A stretch of DNA of 64,000 nt from Fasciolopsis buskii (taxonomy: Eukaryota; Platyhelminthes; Trematoda; Plagiorchiida; Fasciolidae). This document shows, piece after piece, positions 25,401 through 40,400 of this stretch (positions within the stretch are counted from its first letter, which is position 1; every line of letters begins with the position of its first letter). The stretch spans positions 116,586 through 180,585 of the forward strand of contig LUCM01000547.1 in the NCBI GenBank assembly GCA_008360955.1, read 5' to 3'. The notes below the pieces were generated by a model, which ran no database searches, was not told where the DNA came from, and saw only the letters and a list, made by a program, of their open reading frames with translations. Position numbers and translations under genes: made by a program.

Positions 25401-28400
25401 ACAGCTGCATGCACGGTGTTCAACGGTGAGCTTAGTGATCGCATTACATGATAAGCAATACCATCAAAGTAAACTGTGACAATGAACATATTTAGCACTC
25501 TCAGACACTCGACTCCAACCCGCATCCACTGCATTTCGTCACGTCTATCAGCTCAGGGACTTCAAAGGTAAACTACTACGATATCTGTGTTGACTTATCC
25601 AAGTCTGTGCAACCTAACCAAGGAGAAGAAAAATCTGAAGTGAAGTACATAAGCGGCGAACATGCGTGAGTGCAAACGAGCACATGCAACGAAACATCTA
25701 AACAACACTTGAGAGATAGGCTCAACTTTCTACCAGGCCGTAACGGAACGCCCTATGCAAATGTGAACGGCGAACACAAATGCAGGTTGGTTGGCGGCAA
25801 TCAGTTTACAAAGCACCTGGATAAAAGATGAACATTCGACTGATTGTGGCGCTCGAAAAATCTAGTTACCCTAGAGCCCGACGAAGAAATTGACTTTTAT
25901 TATGATCATCCTCTTTTGAATAAAAAGCAAAATAGGAGAAACAGCATCCTTTTCGATCAAGCTGTTCACTTTTTGTTATTGAGGCACTTTTGCCTGGATC
26001 GTGTATAATACAGGAAATGCAAATGTCAACATCTAACTTTTGCAAAGTGAGCCGTCCTTTTAATGGCGACCTCGTTGGATGTGTGCGCATGTATGAGTGC
26101 GACAGAGAGAAGGAAATATAGACAAATTAGGAACCAAACTCTCTCGTTCTTTCTCGCACACACGCAACACCTCGCGTGTCCAGCTGCTCCGGTGGCTCCT
26201 AGGGCCACAACAGCTACTGGGATAGTATCGAGCATTCTCCACAGGTGGAAAACAAATCTACGTGGGCGGGCAGGATCTAAACAGAACTGGCCTGAAGTTT
26301 TCTGGTTCGGTTGTTGGATTAACAACGGATTCGCAGGAAAACTATTTTTAAGGCAGAACGGCACAAGCAAAAATGGAATGGAACAGACGATGATAATCAA
26401 TTAGACATCTCAATTGACAGCACTACCGAATCCCAATTGTGGTACAATTGACCCAGTGTTTCGAAACGCAGCAGTGCATCGGTTTCTTTATAGAATACAA
26501 AGATGCTAAGACAAAACAATGTAACTGGACGAAAAGAAGGAATATAATAGGTTCCAGATGCATTAGCTTCCGAAAGGATGTAACTTCGGTAGATCACGAA
26601 AGACCTGCTTTCGCCAACAGTGCAGTTTTTTTCTGACAATTTGTTATTAGAAAATAGGAGCGATTCTCCATCTGGATAGACTTGGTTTCGTGTCGATGAG
26701 TTCACGACAGTTAACTTGTTTATTCACAATGTTAACCTAACAGGCGGAAATACAGGTGGAACGGTGAGAAAGTTGATTGTACCTGAGACTCTAGAGACAT
26801 GAAACAGCGAAATTCATCCTAGAACTTCAGAGAACGCCGCCAGTTCGCTTCCCAAGTACACATTTCGGGATGGCAGACACAGTCCAAATGGCCACCGCCG
26901 AGGCGCGACGAAACAACAATGGTTTGACTACACAAACTAGATGAGCCAATACGTGGTCTTAGTTTGCCTGACCGACGAAAGTCGAATTGATTAAGCGTCT
27001 GTCGCCCCAAAACGGCGACCCTGATCCACCAAAAGTGATTTGGTGGTAGATGGCAAATCGCTATCGTCAGGCTCGTCACCACACCTCACCTGATGGGGTT
27101 GTATGCGGTTATATGTCAATTTAAGTCTCAAGGTAACGGTTACCGGCTCCCCCAAGGCCCCTGGAGTGTCCCTTATCGGACTACAGCGCACGCAACAACT
27201 ACGATACACACGCATGGAAAATTTTTGTAAAAAAACCCACTACCAACTGAGTTTTCGTGATTTTAGACATTAAATGAGTAAGAACAAGTGAAAATCCTGT
27301 TGCGCAATAGCTATTTCAATGGTCCAGAGGGGCAAACTCAAATTATTTCAATCCCGTCATAAATTGCTCCCCAGTTGGACGCATTATAAACTCCACATGA
27401 TAGGGCCTTGATTGTAAGATGTTTGAAATCAAAAGTTTGATGACGATCGGGGTACATTCTAGCGATGTAAATGTTTCATTGATCCACTTCATGTTTCCTT
27501 TGAAGAGAACATAAAGAGAAAAAAGACAAACGACGAGCATCGATTTAGTCTTCCCCGCACCGAACACCACTGAAAACGATACGCTTTAATTGGAAACTGT
27601 TCCCAATTCATTAATTGTGGCACATGATATAGGCAAGACAAGTGTAACTCCAGACAACCCGGAAGCGAGCTGAATGAAGTGTCGACAAAAAGAAACATCT
27701 CATGAATTGCATACGTTAAGCTCACAGGAGGGAGGAATCGTAGAGGAAAAGAGAACCCACCTGTCCTTTGTGCACAGGTAAGGGAAATACATTTCCTGTG
27801 CATACGTTCGTATCGCTTCCCTCTACTTCGATCAGACAAGCGAATACAGCATCCAAATCGGGTACTGTGTGCGCCACACGCACAGCAGGTTTGAACGGAT
27901 CTGTTGCCAACGGATGGGATACATTCCAGTATGGGGTGCCACTAGCAGACGAGGTCTCTGAAAACGGGCGTCGTTTCAGCAGATGTGGCGGCCGCTGACG
28001 AAGCTGTTTCGATAGAACGTGAAAATATAAAGAACAGTTGGTCACATGAAAGACTGTTTTCCAACTGCAAAAGATCTCACTAGTGCACCGAAGGAGAACC
28101 ACAGGAATAAAAGAACTATAAGAACAAAAAAATGAAGAGATTGTATATATGATACATCCGACAGCCATTCTCTATCCCAGCCGTTAGAACGGAAAACGGC
28201 GATCTACTCGTCCAAGTTTGTTCCGATCAAATATCGATTCTGGCGAACACAAACTTTTGCCACAAAAAGCCACGTAGGGGCACCTGCGTCCCCTTTGGCT
28301 CCGCTGCGTTGGACTCATTGATCACATTTCCAACGTTCATCAATGGCGCGGGAAAACAACCGTGGACTCATATCATGGTTTAGTCTGTATTCGCTTGTTT

Positions 28401-31400
28401 TTTGGATAGTCTTTGGTCGCACCAACGAGAAAACAACGCGTCCCGCACAGCGGATTCCTGACGATAATAGCCAACCTCAGTTCTAGCCCGAGCTTTTAAA
28501 GCAGCTTTTATTACAACGATATGCCCGAATCTAAGCTAATACTGGAGTCAAATCAAAGAAGTCCTGTATTCGGCGGCAACTGCCTAAGTGAACCATGCTA
28601 CGATGGATATCCTCGTGGTCATCTGTTCTGTTGGGTGTTTGCAGATCCGACACTCAAATGCCCCGTATAGTGAGGCGCCCAATCCCTGAGGAATCAAGTG
28701 AACGGGAATCTGAGAAATGAATGGGAGAAGAGGCGGATAGGTAGAAAAATGGAAAAGATTGCGGCTATCGGAAATAGGCACAACCTTTACCGACCGATAA
28801 GGAACGTTGGTCCACGGAAGCCAAGCGTAAGCTAGGTGATTAGAGAATTCGATGGCATGCTGATGTATTTTCAGGATCATAGGCTGGCACTTTGAACGGA
28901 ACACTTTAAGGAGCAGTTTGGTTGGCCCACGGCCATAGTGGATATTGGTTTATGTCTACAACTGAACCAACCCGGGTAGTTACCAGTCTCCTTAGAAAGC
29001 TCAAACTCAAAATTGAACCGCACTCTTGGAGAAAGGAATTGGGTGCAGCAGACATTTAATTATTTGGATAGTTGCATGCCACCTTGTGGTAGTATGTCGA
29101 ATCAAGTGTTTTGGCGCACATAGCAGCTTCGACTGACATGCACCAATTTGAGGCATCTGTGACGTCAGCGTGACATCCGGTTATCGATCAAAGGTCGAGT
29201 TTACCCAGCGGCAGTGAGATCAGGTCTGCTCCACATGGCTAAGAAACATGGTCGTTGAGAGCAAGAGCTATGCGAAGACTTCTGATGCTTGAATACTGCT
29301 GCCTTCGCATTATTGATAGAATATGGTGGGGCAATTTTACCAGTAACTCAAAGGTTAGAGTCTAATACTTAGAAAAGGCGCTGAATATGAGCAGACCGAA
29401 GTGACTGGCAGACGTTTAGCCCAGGACTAGAGAACGGACCCAACGCTGTGCGTCGTGCTCTGAGACAGATAATGGTTGGAGGATGGGTCGAGATGTCCAG
29501 TCGATGAGACGAGAAAAAAGCATGATAACTTTAACCAGTGGACTGGCTCTTGTAGGTGCATCTGCGCTACAGGTTTGAGGTCCGCATGAATCCCAATTGT
29601 TGATTGGAAACCGTAGGTGGCTCAGTAATGCAATCAGCGGCGTTCATACACTCTAGACCTTTCTTCCCCTACAGTTGTTCAACTAGTTATTTTGTAATTG
29701 ACCTTCCACTGTCTTCGTCATGATATATCAGCCAAAACCAGAGCATGGTGGTGCAAGGTTAGTGATCGTAAAACCTAGGCTGGCAGAAATGATTGTGAAC
29801 ATATCAAGCGTAACCGGATTCCACATTACAATGAACCGAACCACGACTTCACCTAGCTTAACTATTCAATTACTACATACAGCGATTGCATGCGAATTCA
29901 TGGAAGCGTGCAATTTAATCACCGGTTTTTGTGTGCGATGGTGATGTCGAACCCGAAGCCATCCTTCGGGAAGAAACCGTTAACATGGATATGACGCGCG
30001 TCAGTTCGCAGCGAATCTAGGAGAGATGACATTATGAACATAACAAAGAAGTTAATAAACGTGACTGTGAAAAACAGCGAAAAATTCAAAAGTAAAGTCG
30101 ACGACTGTATATCTGACCAATCCTGTGGACTGAATATGAAGAAACTTACCCCCTAGAAATAATTATTTCTTTTATTTGTTTCAAGATAAATTTCTGAAAG
30201 TTTTAACTTATTCGACCAAATTTGGTGGAGAGAAACAATGAAGTCAACGAAGATTAGAATTTGTGGTGTAACAACCCAAGCATTTCTCGAAAGAAATTGG
30301 GTGAATAAGAGACCTAAGAAACCACACTTAATGTACGATCGGAATAAATGAATGATGAACCCTGTCAACGAGCGAAAACAATGCTGACACCTGCTCTACA
30401 GTGAGAACGTGTGAAATATTATGATTCGGTTGCGTACCTAGAAAAATCATTTAGTGAAAAAACTTCTTACTATTCTGTTTGCTGATTAGCGTGGCATTAA
30501 GAGTTGAACTCGAGTGCCTTGTTTTGGTTAAGGAAATCAGGGAGCTTTAGTAAAAAAACAACAAAGTTCGACAAACCGTTAGTCCCTAGACTGTCTGTTC
30601 ATAACCCCAGAAAGATATAGAAGACGCAAAATTTTCAGCGAAGGAAGTGTTCGTTGATCCTCAATCAAAAACAACGATTTGAGTTACTGCACTTCAGTGA
30701 CCACCACTACATGGTGGCGGCATTAAAGTAAATAATGATGAGTAATGATCCAACCAACAGTGTCATCAGAAAGGATATTAGCCGGACGGAGACAGTTGTT
30801 GGCTGCGCACTAAGGACTGGTAAACATGTTTGTGTACCTTATGTTATGGTGACAAGAACCCAGTTTATGAATAATTGCTCAGTGACAAACTTTAGATCAC
30901 CGGGTGCATCCGTGTCTTGGCGAGTCAACAAAGACGAGAATTCCCTTCCGAAAATTCCAAAAGAATGCTGAGCAAAATTCAAGAAGTTAAAATGCAAAAC
31001 CAAGGTGAAGTGAAGGTGTGCGTAGCCAGTCAGTAAAACAAATCTAGCCTAAAAATGCAGTTCACAAAAGCGAACAATGGAGTTGTGTTCCAGTCTAGGT
31101 GTAACGGCCGTTGATGACAGGAAACCGAATTCACCCTTTATCTCACACAGAATTGGAATCCACGAGGTTTTCATAACTTTATCAGAAAAATGTCGCAGTG
31201 TCCAAGAGAGACGACAACAGATAAAAAGTGCAGATCACAATGGGTCTCCATATGACAAACTGAAAATGTCCCGGTGCTCCAGTTGACATTAAAAGGGATA
31301 CACACGCACACTCATAAGGGACCATGTCAACGTGACATGACCCAGTTGTCAGCGCTTTTAAATCAATACTGTAGGCCCTCTTTCAGGAGAACAGATGAAC

Positions 31401-34400
31401 CACTGCGGTAATTAACCACTTGTATTATCACACCGCAATGGAGAACCGTGGGTGTGAAAGTTTACACAACTAGATCATGAATGTGCCTATGTTTTCTCTT
31501 GTAGTTTTTTTAAAAACGAACAACTAGCTAATGAATGTTATTATCCTGATTATCGAATTTCTTTTAGATTTCGCCACGAACGCTTTGGAAGTCTGGCGTC
31601 AGCAACAACAAAATAACGATTATAACAAATTTTCTTTCAAAATGTGCAATATCTCAAGAAAGAGGAAGCCCCGTACAATAAGTTTCGAACGAAGAAGTGC
31701 AAAATGTGAAACATCAGGACGGTGATCGCATAGTCGCTATCTTGCATCTATATCATGATCATTCCAGGCCATAGTTTGTGCAAAAAAGTGTTCTGCCGAA
31801 GATTAGACATGTACGTAGCTTGACATGTTGGAATCCTTTGTAGTTTTCCACCACGCCGAATATCAGGGATACAATAATATGTTCCAATTTTCTATGCAAT
31901 TAATCCGCGGTGGTTTTGGATGTACTCGTTAGTGAGGACACTCAGGTCAAAACACCAGTGATTGGAAATAATGCGCTTGCACTCGCACTTCTCGATAATG
32001 GGATCATTATCTCCTATCATTCGTTGTTTGGCATGGGGGTTTCGAATTTTGCTATAGAGGAAAAAATGAGTTTTCTGTGCAAAACTGGAGCATTCGAAAA
32101 CTGTAGTTGGTGGGAGACACGGATCTGAAAATAATTTTCGGCAAAACCATCCATACCGTGTAACAGCAAAGGCTGGAGAAAAAGGTAGCCACAACATTGA
32201 GATCCCTGAGCTTGGTGGCTAGATCATAAACGTTACATCGTCGGCATATTAGCAGTGACCTCTGTGATCGACGGTATGTGTAGTAATTTTCTCTCAGATA
32301 TGTCCTTAATCACTGTCATTAATCAACTTGACCTTGAAATTGTTCCGTTGTCCCGCCTTGGGTTCGCAATGTTCCTGAGCTAAGAAACCTGAATTTGAGA
32401 AGCCACCATGGAGGTGACTTTGAACTGGTAACGTTACTAGGTTTCTCTCTTTTATCCAAATTCTTATAACGAGACTCTGGAAATTTCCATTTGTCACCAA
32501 CTGCGCGAATTTACTTCACTGGTTCGTGTTTTTCGAGTTTGATTTATTCAGCATTCCATAACCGAGTCAAAAATTTGTGTTGACATTAGTTAAGTTCGCA
32601 GGAGGAATTTAGACGATGGATGTTTGGCCGTCTCTGGAGTAACTTCAACCTCTTGAGCAGTGGGAGGCCGCGCACGTGGTTCACGTCGATCCATCCGTTG
32701 ATTGAGTATGCCGATGAATGCCATGCTTCTAGGAATTGCACTGAAAGTTTTCTTTTTGTTTGATCTAGAATGTCAACTTTATTCACAGTGAACGAGTGCC
32801 TTTTTTAATCCTTGGCGGACACTGAGGAAAGGAGATAGTGTCTCCCTGTCGGAAATTTGTGTTGGCCTTTTCGCGTGACAACTTTTCTTCCGGTAACATT
32901 TACCACAATCCTTGCAATTTGGTGTGTAGATACCATTTCTTCTATTATATCGTCTGAATTGTAGTTTCGGTTTTGATTGGCTTATGAGGGATTGTGAAGG
33001 CTTTTGATTTGAGCAGCCTTGCGCACTTTCATTCATGCCTTTTTGCATTCTGTGTAACGTCTCTTACATGAAAATCACTAAACCTCCAGTTCACCGAAAC
33101 ACCTTAAAAAGGTACTTCTCTTCATACTTTTTCAGTTCCCAAGCGCCGTATTGTCGTGAAAAAGATTTTGTGTATGGAACCTATTAATTATTTTGGATGG
33201 TTCTTGTAGAAGCTTAATAACTGATACGTGTGTATTTGTCTTCAATAATGCAAAGAATATCTTGCGCAACAGCGACAAGTGTTGAGCGCCTTAATCAAAC
33301 GATCTGTTAATTTTATTGATGGATGCATGGCCTGCAATGACCTCTAAAAGCACCTACAAAGTGGATATTTCTAGAAGGCAATTCTAAAAAGTTACCGCGT
33401 TTTCCTATTCTCATTATTTACTCTTACACGAATAAAATGAGATAAACCTTACAAGGGCCACGAAAGAGAATGCACCACGAATGAAGAGAAGACTGTCCTG
33501 GCGATAACGGAGATATTCCATTCATTCTAAGAAAGTAAATATAAAGAAATGATAGTGCCCCCGAAAGAATCTCTGTTTTACTCTACCAGAATTACATTGA
33601 ATAGAGCGGATTTCCTTCCATTTGACGTAGATCGAGTGAAAACACATCCAGGGTGTGTTTCGTATAAAACTCCACGGTCTGAATCATGCTTCTAATCAAG
33701 CCCCGACGTGATACGTCAATGAGCCACCTAAGCATTGGATACTGACATAGATATTCTAATATTCCCTGTAGCATGAGGTAAGAGCAATTTCATAGTAGAG
33801 TTCCTGGACGCCACGTCAAAATGGCCAAAAAATTACTGAAAGGTAGCGGCGGACCCATTGATTCCCATCATCTATTGATGATGAGACCTTAGTAATGCAT
33901 ACCTCAAATTGCTGAGAGTAAATGTCACTTTGTTCTTCCTCCCGGGCTCGTAACGCGTTAGTGGAAACCCTCAGACCGTTGTGCTGGTTTGTAAGTCAGG
34001 CTCTCCGGTTAAAGGTCCGGGACAGGGACACTAAAAGCAACCAGCTATTTCAGTTTGGGCAACCGGGAGGCATCGAGCCAATTAGTGAACCATGGATCCC
34101 AGTGGATAATCAATGATTTGAAAATGGAGAATGAAGAAGTCAACATATTCCATGAATTCTGTACTGATTCTTATTCATCCTTTTTTCTCATTCAGTGTCT
34201 GGATGGCAGATGATTTATACACAGATTTGCGATATATACACAAACAGGATTCAAAATTAAAGAGATTTATCATACCCTTAATGACAACGGTCACATGAGC
34301 GTGACCGTTGATAAGACAGGTGTGAAGACCTAAACCAAGAGACAATTAGGCTGCTGAAGTTCCAGGATAAGACAAATGTGATCCGCTTGGAAGAATTTTT

Positions 34401-37400
34401 TAGTCAACCAGGTGGTACAGATAAGGATTGAGTTGTAAGGTCTCTCTCTGTATTTGCCATACTCAGCTGATTGCATCATTTCGACAACAACTTTCAATCC
34501 ATCTTGTTACATTAATAGTAATACTAATGCTGCTAATGTCCAACAATTTACATTGTAGCCCATCGTAGTCAACGCTTCAAGTCAGCAAGCCACAGTCAAA
34601 AAATAGAACATAACAACGCGAAGCTAATGATTGTGAGAACTAAACCGAGCTGATTTGATTATCATAGCATGTGCAGTTGCGAATCGCGTAAGCCGATATG
34701 ATAGTAACAGCTTCCTGTAACCACGATAACCGGTTCCAGATACCACCTAAAAGTTTCAGTACCCTCATAATCTAAATGACAGCTAACGGTCGAGTTGATC
34801 CATGTGCTCTATTTGATCGGCTTACTTCAAATGTGACCACAGCACCAGCCTCCGGGGCGGAAGAGAACAAATGTCCCAATGGACAATCGGTATCTGCCAA
34901 AATCTCCTCGACACCTCCAAGACCGGCAGTCATTTCCGCCGAGGTGCGTGTTCGCATAACCAGGCAGTAAGCGTCTGGATCTGCCTCTTCGAACCCGTAT
35001 TTGTCCAAACTTTGACGAATCACGTCTGCAACAGTGTCCGAGATGGATAAAAGCAGCGTTTTGTACGGCAGTTCCGGGCAAATTTGTCCCCCGTAGATTT
35101 TCAAAGTTCCACCTGCATGAAAACCGAAAGTAGATAGATGTTTCATATGCTTCAAGCACGGGGAGGCGACTCCATGAGCTAACATTTCTATTCATGTTCT
35201 ACTCATATTCTCAGTGAACTACCAGATTCATCTTGTTCTTAGGAACAGATATGTGGGATTTATTAGTTCAACACAAAAAGTAGACATGGCTAAAATGTAT
35301 TCTGATGGATTTACTAAACACGATCTCCTACAATCTCACACCACTAGTCTTTCGTACGTATCAGCCGACTGGACACATAGATACCACAATTGAACAGCAA
35401 GATCTCTTCAGTTTTGGAAAAAACAACCTATGGACGAAGATATAGAATCGACGGGTGAGAATGAGGCAATTTTCGGTATCATCGATTGAATGACGGTGAA
35501 ACAGATCTCAAGGACCAGAAAAAGTACACTTTACCATAAAAAGGTTTAGTCTGCATATGTGATTTGACAATATCCAGACAAATGTCCCTCACCTGCATTC
35601 AAATCAGACATAGTCAATGAAATCACAAGCAACCGGATGTAACAACGATTGCAAAAGGAATGGAGACATACCGATATCAGGACCACCGTGTTGTAGGATT
35701 TGGTGTAACTTGGCTTCTAAGGTGCGCTGGCGTTTCCGTCGCATTAAAGCTTCCGGGTTACAGATGGTTCGTGTAAAACTCGAATCTGGCGGAGATTCGG
35801 GGCGGGCTGCATTAGCTCTGGAAGCTCCACGATGCGCATCTATGTTCGAAGGAGATCCAGGATTATGAAATTTGATTCCACCGGCAGGCAGACATGTGAG
35901 ACCATGTTCGGTTGCATTTGCAGCTCGATGATGATGATGATGGCCGTCCAGACGTTCCTTGGTCCAATTCTGTACAGCAGCAGCACATCCCAGTGGATTA
36001 CGCTTAGGACGATTTCCGGAAGGAACTTCATGCTCATGTTTTTCCTTCCGAACAGACCACCTTCGACGAATCCTGTTAGTGGCTGATTCCGACGGACTTG
36101 AGCCATGCGCTGCACCATTGGACGTTGCCTTCTTGACAATCCCGTTGCTCACCTAGGCGCAGCAGATGAATATAAAACAACCACATTCTACTAAAAGTCG
36201 AAAATTAAGGACGTTTTTCAACCAGACTTGAGAGGTGTAGAATATCGATAACGGAGATTGTATTGGCATTTTCTGCGTTCAAAAACAGAAATCCCCCTCT
36301 ACTTCACCGGCTATCCATAGGAATCCATGACTCCAGTGTCCGTCAGATACTAACCCGCTGTCCAAACCGAAGTAGAATGATCAGAAAATTAACATGCAAC
36401 GACAGAAGAACTATCTTTAAGGATACCATCAATCACGAACAAAAAGCTCAACAGAAGCCAATTTGATATCATTTGAAAGCTCAATGCGAGATCTCCTCAG
36501 TGGAAATCAAATCAATACATAGAGATGGAGCACAGCAGGAAAACGTCCACTTGAATCCCCAGTGCTGTAACCCGAAAAGGAATATTTGGGTATTTCGCAA
36601 GAACCTGCTAATGAAATACCTATCTGGCTATTAAATAAAAAAGTATCTGTTCTTCCCAGTTAAGACCACCAATTTTTAGCATAAACACGAAAACTAAAAA
36701 GAACTGGGAAAAGTTCAAATATATCTCACGCAGTTTCTGAAAACCCGAGTCCTAATGTTACGCATCACACTGACAGTTATGAACAAGAAGTACACACCCA
36801 CAGACACTAACCACAACCAATATTCTCTAAAAATCATAATAAATTGATTTATGAGGTTAAAACTTTGTGTACACAGTTACATATGATTGCGGAGAGGGAG
36901 CAGAGGAATAGCATTAATCAAGATCATTCTGTAGACCGTTTTTCGCTGGTCTCAAGGCTATCACCAACCACCATCGTTCAGCGTTAAAAAGCAAAATAAG
37001 CCCCATTGACTAAGCCGTTTCTCACCAGGTTACACGTCGTCATCGAGAGAATGGACATATAAGGTGGCAGCGAGTCGGGTCGTAACAAAACGGGTACTGG
37101 CGTGGCCAACTCACAAAATATGGTCGAACTGCACAAACGCACTTTTTAATTAGTTTAATTCGACGGAACGTGATAAGGCGATCGCCACTTTTATGGTTTG
37201 CAGCCATATCCTCTGGTGTCTTCAGCCAACTGGTATACAGATCTTCTGGACTCCAACCTAGGAGATCTGAGACCCATACCTTAAGCAAGTTCAATATACA
37301 TCTTCTCATTTCCCGCTGCTACATTGTCTACTGACTACCACGCACCCGTGACCACTGGGTTGCAGCGAAAATCATTTTAAAATAACTGAATGATTCAACT

Positions 37401-40400
37401 GTACATGTGTAGACCAGTAGGACCTACAGTTTTGGACAGAACCGCGCCAGCAATAGTTAACTGAGATATCATCGACCTGACGTGTATTAACTGTGAAGTT
37501 AGAGTACCATGTCGCTCTGCGATGCAAAGCGGATGAGTAATCGATAGTCTGCAAGGCTGGAGAAGCTTATCCCCGTTATCTGTACGTTGGACGAGTAAGA
37601 CGCAACGCCCGCTCATCGCGGCTATAGAAATGTGTCCCTCGAACAATGATCTTGTACCCGATCAATGTAACAGAAGCCTGAGGTTTGTAGCTTCTAGGTG
37701 CTAGTGAAAAGTTGAGATTTCATAATTGTGTCTACCCTCTTCAGGAGAATGAAAAACACAGCTAGAGAATCCAAATACTGACGTGAAAACTGCAAAATTT
37801 TAGACGGCATAGCGATCCGGATGAAAAAGGAAAGTAGTTTGACACAACCTATAAAACCTGTCTTTTAATGCCGTCTCGAAGTCGCGCGACCCTCTGTTGG
37901 AATGAACAAAGTATATAACTAAGGGCTGCCACCAGTAGCGTTCTCGATGTAAAATCGATGGGCAACTACAAGAGGTATCCCGATCAATGACTGACTAGTT
38001 GGATAAAAAATGAACCGAACTACAATTACCAATGCACATGCCTAACAACAGGAATTCTTTGAAATGACCTCTGAAATCTCAATGATAGCAAACGTAAGCG
38101 CCAACAGCGATAAACAACTTCCGGGATATGAAGCACCAGGCTTATTAGTAGACATTTCCATTCAACAAATGGAGTAGAAAAACGACTGGACAATAGTGTC
38201 CACCGTTTCCAGTAAGGCACGAACCTATTACTTGCAACGTTGCGCAATTTTGGCGGGTAACCTTAATTTGAAATGATAGAGAACCTTTCCCTTTGAAACC
38301 CTAACTGAGCCAAAGCAGCCATGTGGGTGGCGTTCATGAGTGGCTCCTACTTTATCGAGATTGACCACTGCAAATATTTAGAACTGCTGAGTATTTTCCA
38401 AAAATACCGAATCGCATTTCATCATTATATTGGATCCGTGGATTTTTATATCACTAATTTCGAATATTTGTTGGAATAAGATATCTCATTCTAGAAGTAG
38501 TTTTTGGTACCATTTTATAAAGGCTTAATAGGATTCGTCTAGCTTGATCCCTAAGCGATCATAAATCTCACCAATTTAATGTAACCTGACTTTTTAAAGT
38601 TGCACGTTTGAAAACAACTAGCCCTTTTCGAATAAAAGCCGTCATTAGGAAGCCGAATGTTTGGTGCAAGTTGACATCGTTCGGATTGTTCTGAATGATA
38701 ATGAATAACAAATTCGGTCAATTCGGTTGCAGATAGTCTCCCACTGGGTGTGCACAGACACTTACTCAACGCAGTGAGCGACACTGGCAATTTACCACGT
38801 GAATGATTTCGCGGGAAACCGTTGACAGCACCGTGTATCCGAGTCGGGTGGACACCGAAAACTGATTGCCTAGCCCCACCATCACAGTGTCAGGCACAAG
38901 GATCGGTTGATTTACGGGTACTTGTATGTGAACTTGTATTAGTACGAGCGAACGGACAAGCGCGTGTTGAAAACTACGTGCAAATATATACAACAATCCA
39001 ATGATAAAGGTAAGCAACTAGAAGGGTGCACAAGCACGATTGCCACTAGTTGTACCGTAAAACAGTTTATGGCATTGATAATGAATGGGATTCCCGTATG
39101 TGCATGTATCTGTGTGTGTGCGTGTGTGTGTGTGTGTAGGTGCGTGACAGAAATCCGAGGGGGCAAAGGACGGACGGACAGACAAACCGAGAGGGAAGAA
39201 AAACAGTTTGAGGCAAATACGGGAGAAAAGATGCAGAGAAAAAACAGAACCAGTCAAGTGTAGTCTCTGATCGAACGGAAACCTGAAGCGAAGGGCATGT
39301 TTAAATGATTCATACCGTACCAGAGCAAGTCGCGAAAGCAGCTAACAAAATCACTCGCTCAGAGCAACGTGCAAACTGGCATTAGTTCCTGAGGGGAAAT
39401 GTAAGTAATAGTGAAAGAACGTAGGATAGCGCGCTGTGCCAGTAGCGTGAAATAAGTAACCGCAATACTCGAGGGCGGTGGTGTATTCTGTGGACTTTAC
39501 GGTTTGTAACCGTAGAAATTTCTTCTTTCCGTGACCAAAATACAAGGTCGGAGACTTTTGAAACAATACTAATACCGGGGAAAAACAATCACGAATCGAA
39601 CTTAATGAAAAGAGTAAACACAAATGGAATGTCATGAATAATGCTATCAAATAAATGTTGGAAGGAATACTTCGGGGATGATCATGACCACCCCATTCTA
39701 ATGGTCGTTCGTTGTCAGAAATTAACATCAGTACGATTCATCGAGGGCTAATTAGTATCACAACTGATGGGCGGGTTCATTAAATCAAATGCGAACATGG
39801 GATCGCAAAATATTCGGATGAAATCGCGCCAAAATAATAAGTTTTTTTCCTGGAGCCCCACTTTTACCCGGAGAAAAATGAAAAACAAGTGGCAAATCGC
39901 TTTTAGTTGCGCTACGAACGAAATATCAAGAAGTAATAATATGAAAAGTCGTAATTAGATACAAATTGGCTTGGGGCCAATCCCAACACTGGTGAGGTCC
40001 AGATTAGAGGAACTAATAAAGCCATAACTTCTGTGGGAGTGTGGCGGAAGAGATGTATCCCAGAGCTCCCCACCCCAAAGCCCCGCAGGATTATTCCGGA
40101 AAAAAGGCAATCATTAGAATGGAACGGAACGATACACGGTCATGAGTGTTGCAGTGTAGTAACGAGGTGGGTGATAGCAGGCGGTTTTATGACTAATTTA
40201 ACTAGTGAGACTAGAAATTTCGCAATGTCAAGGAGATGAAAACGTGATTCACTGGACCACCATGACCATCAATCGAAGAGAGATAATTTACCTAGCAAGT
40301 GGTAAAGTTTGTCTGACCGATTGTCATCGCAAGAAGCCACTGCTAAATCATGAGGTAATTATTTCGCTGCAAGACTAACTATCGACAATTAACCTGTAGA

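Larger units (their letters stand above)
28004..34825 (-). other. intron 5, 6.8 kb
   Basis: It contains a minus-strand Penelope-like nuclease remnant (about 32.59-33.05 kb), a plus-strand RTE 3' end (29.4-29.8 kb) and a plus-strand RTE endonuclease fragment (28.16-28.48 kb). Stretches 29.95-32.5 kb and 33.1-34.7 kb show nothing I can name. Confidence 0.7.
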
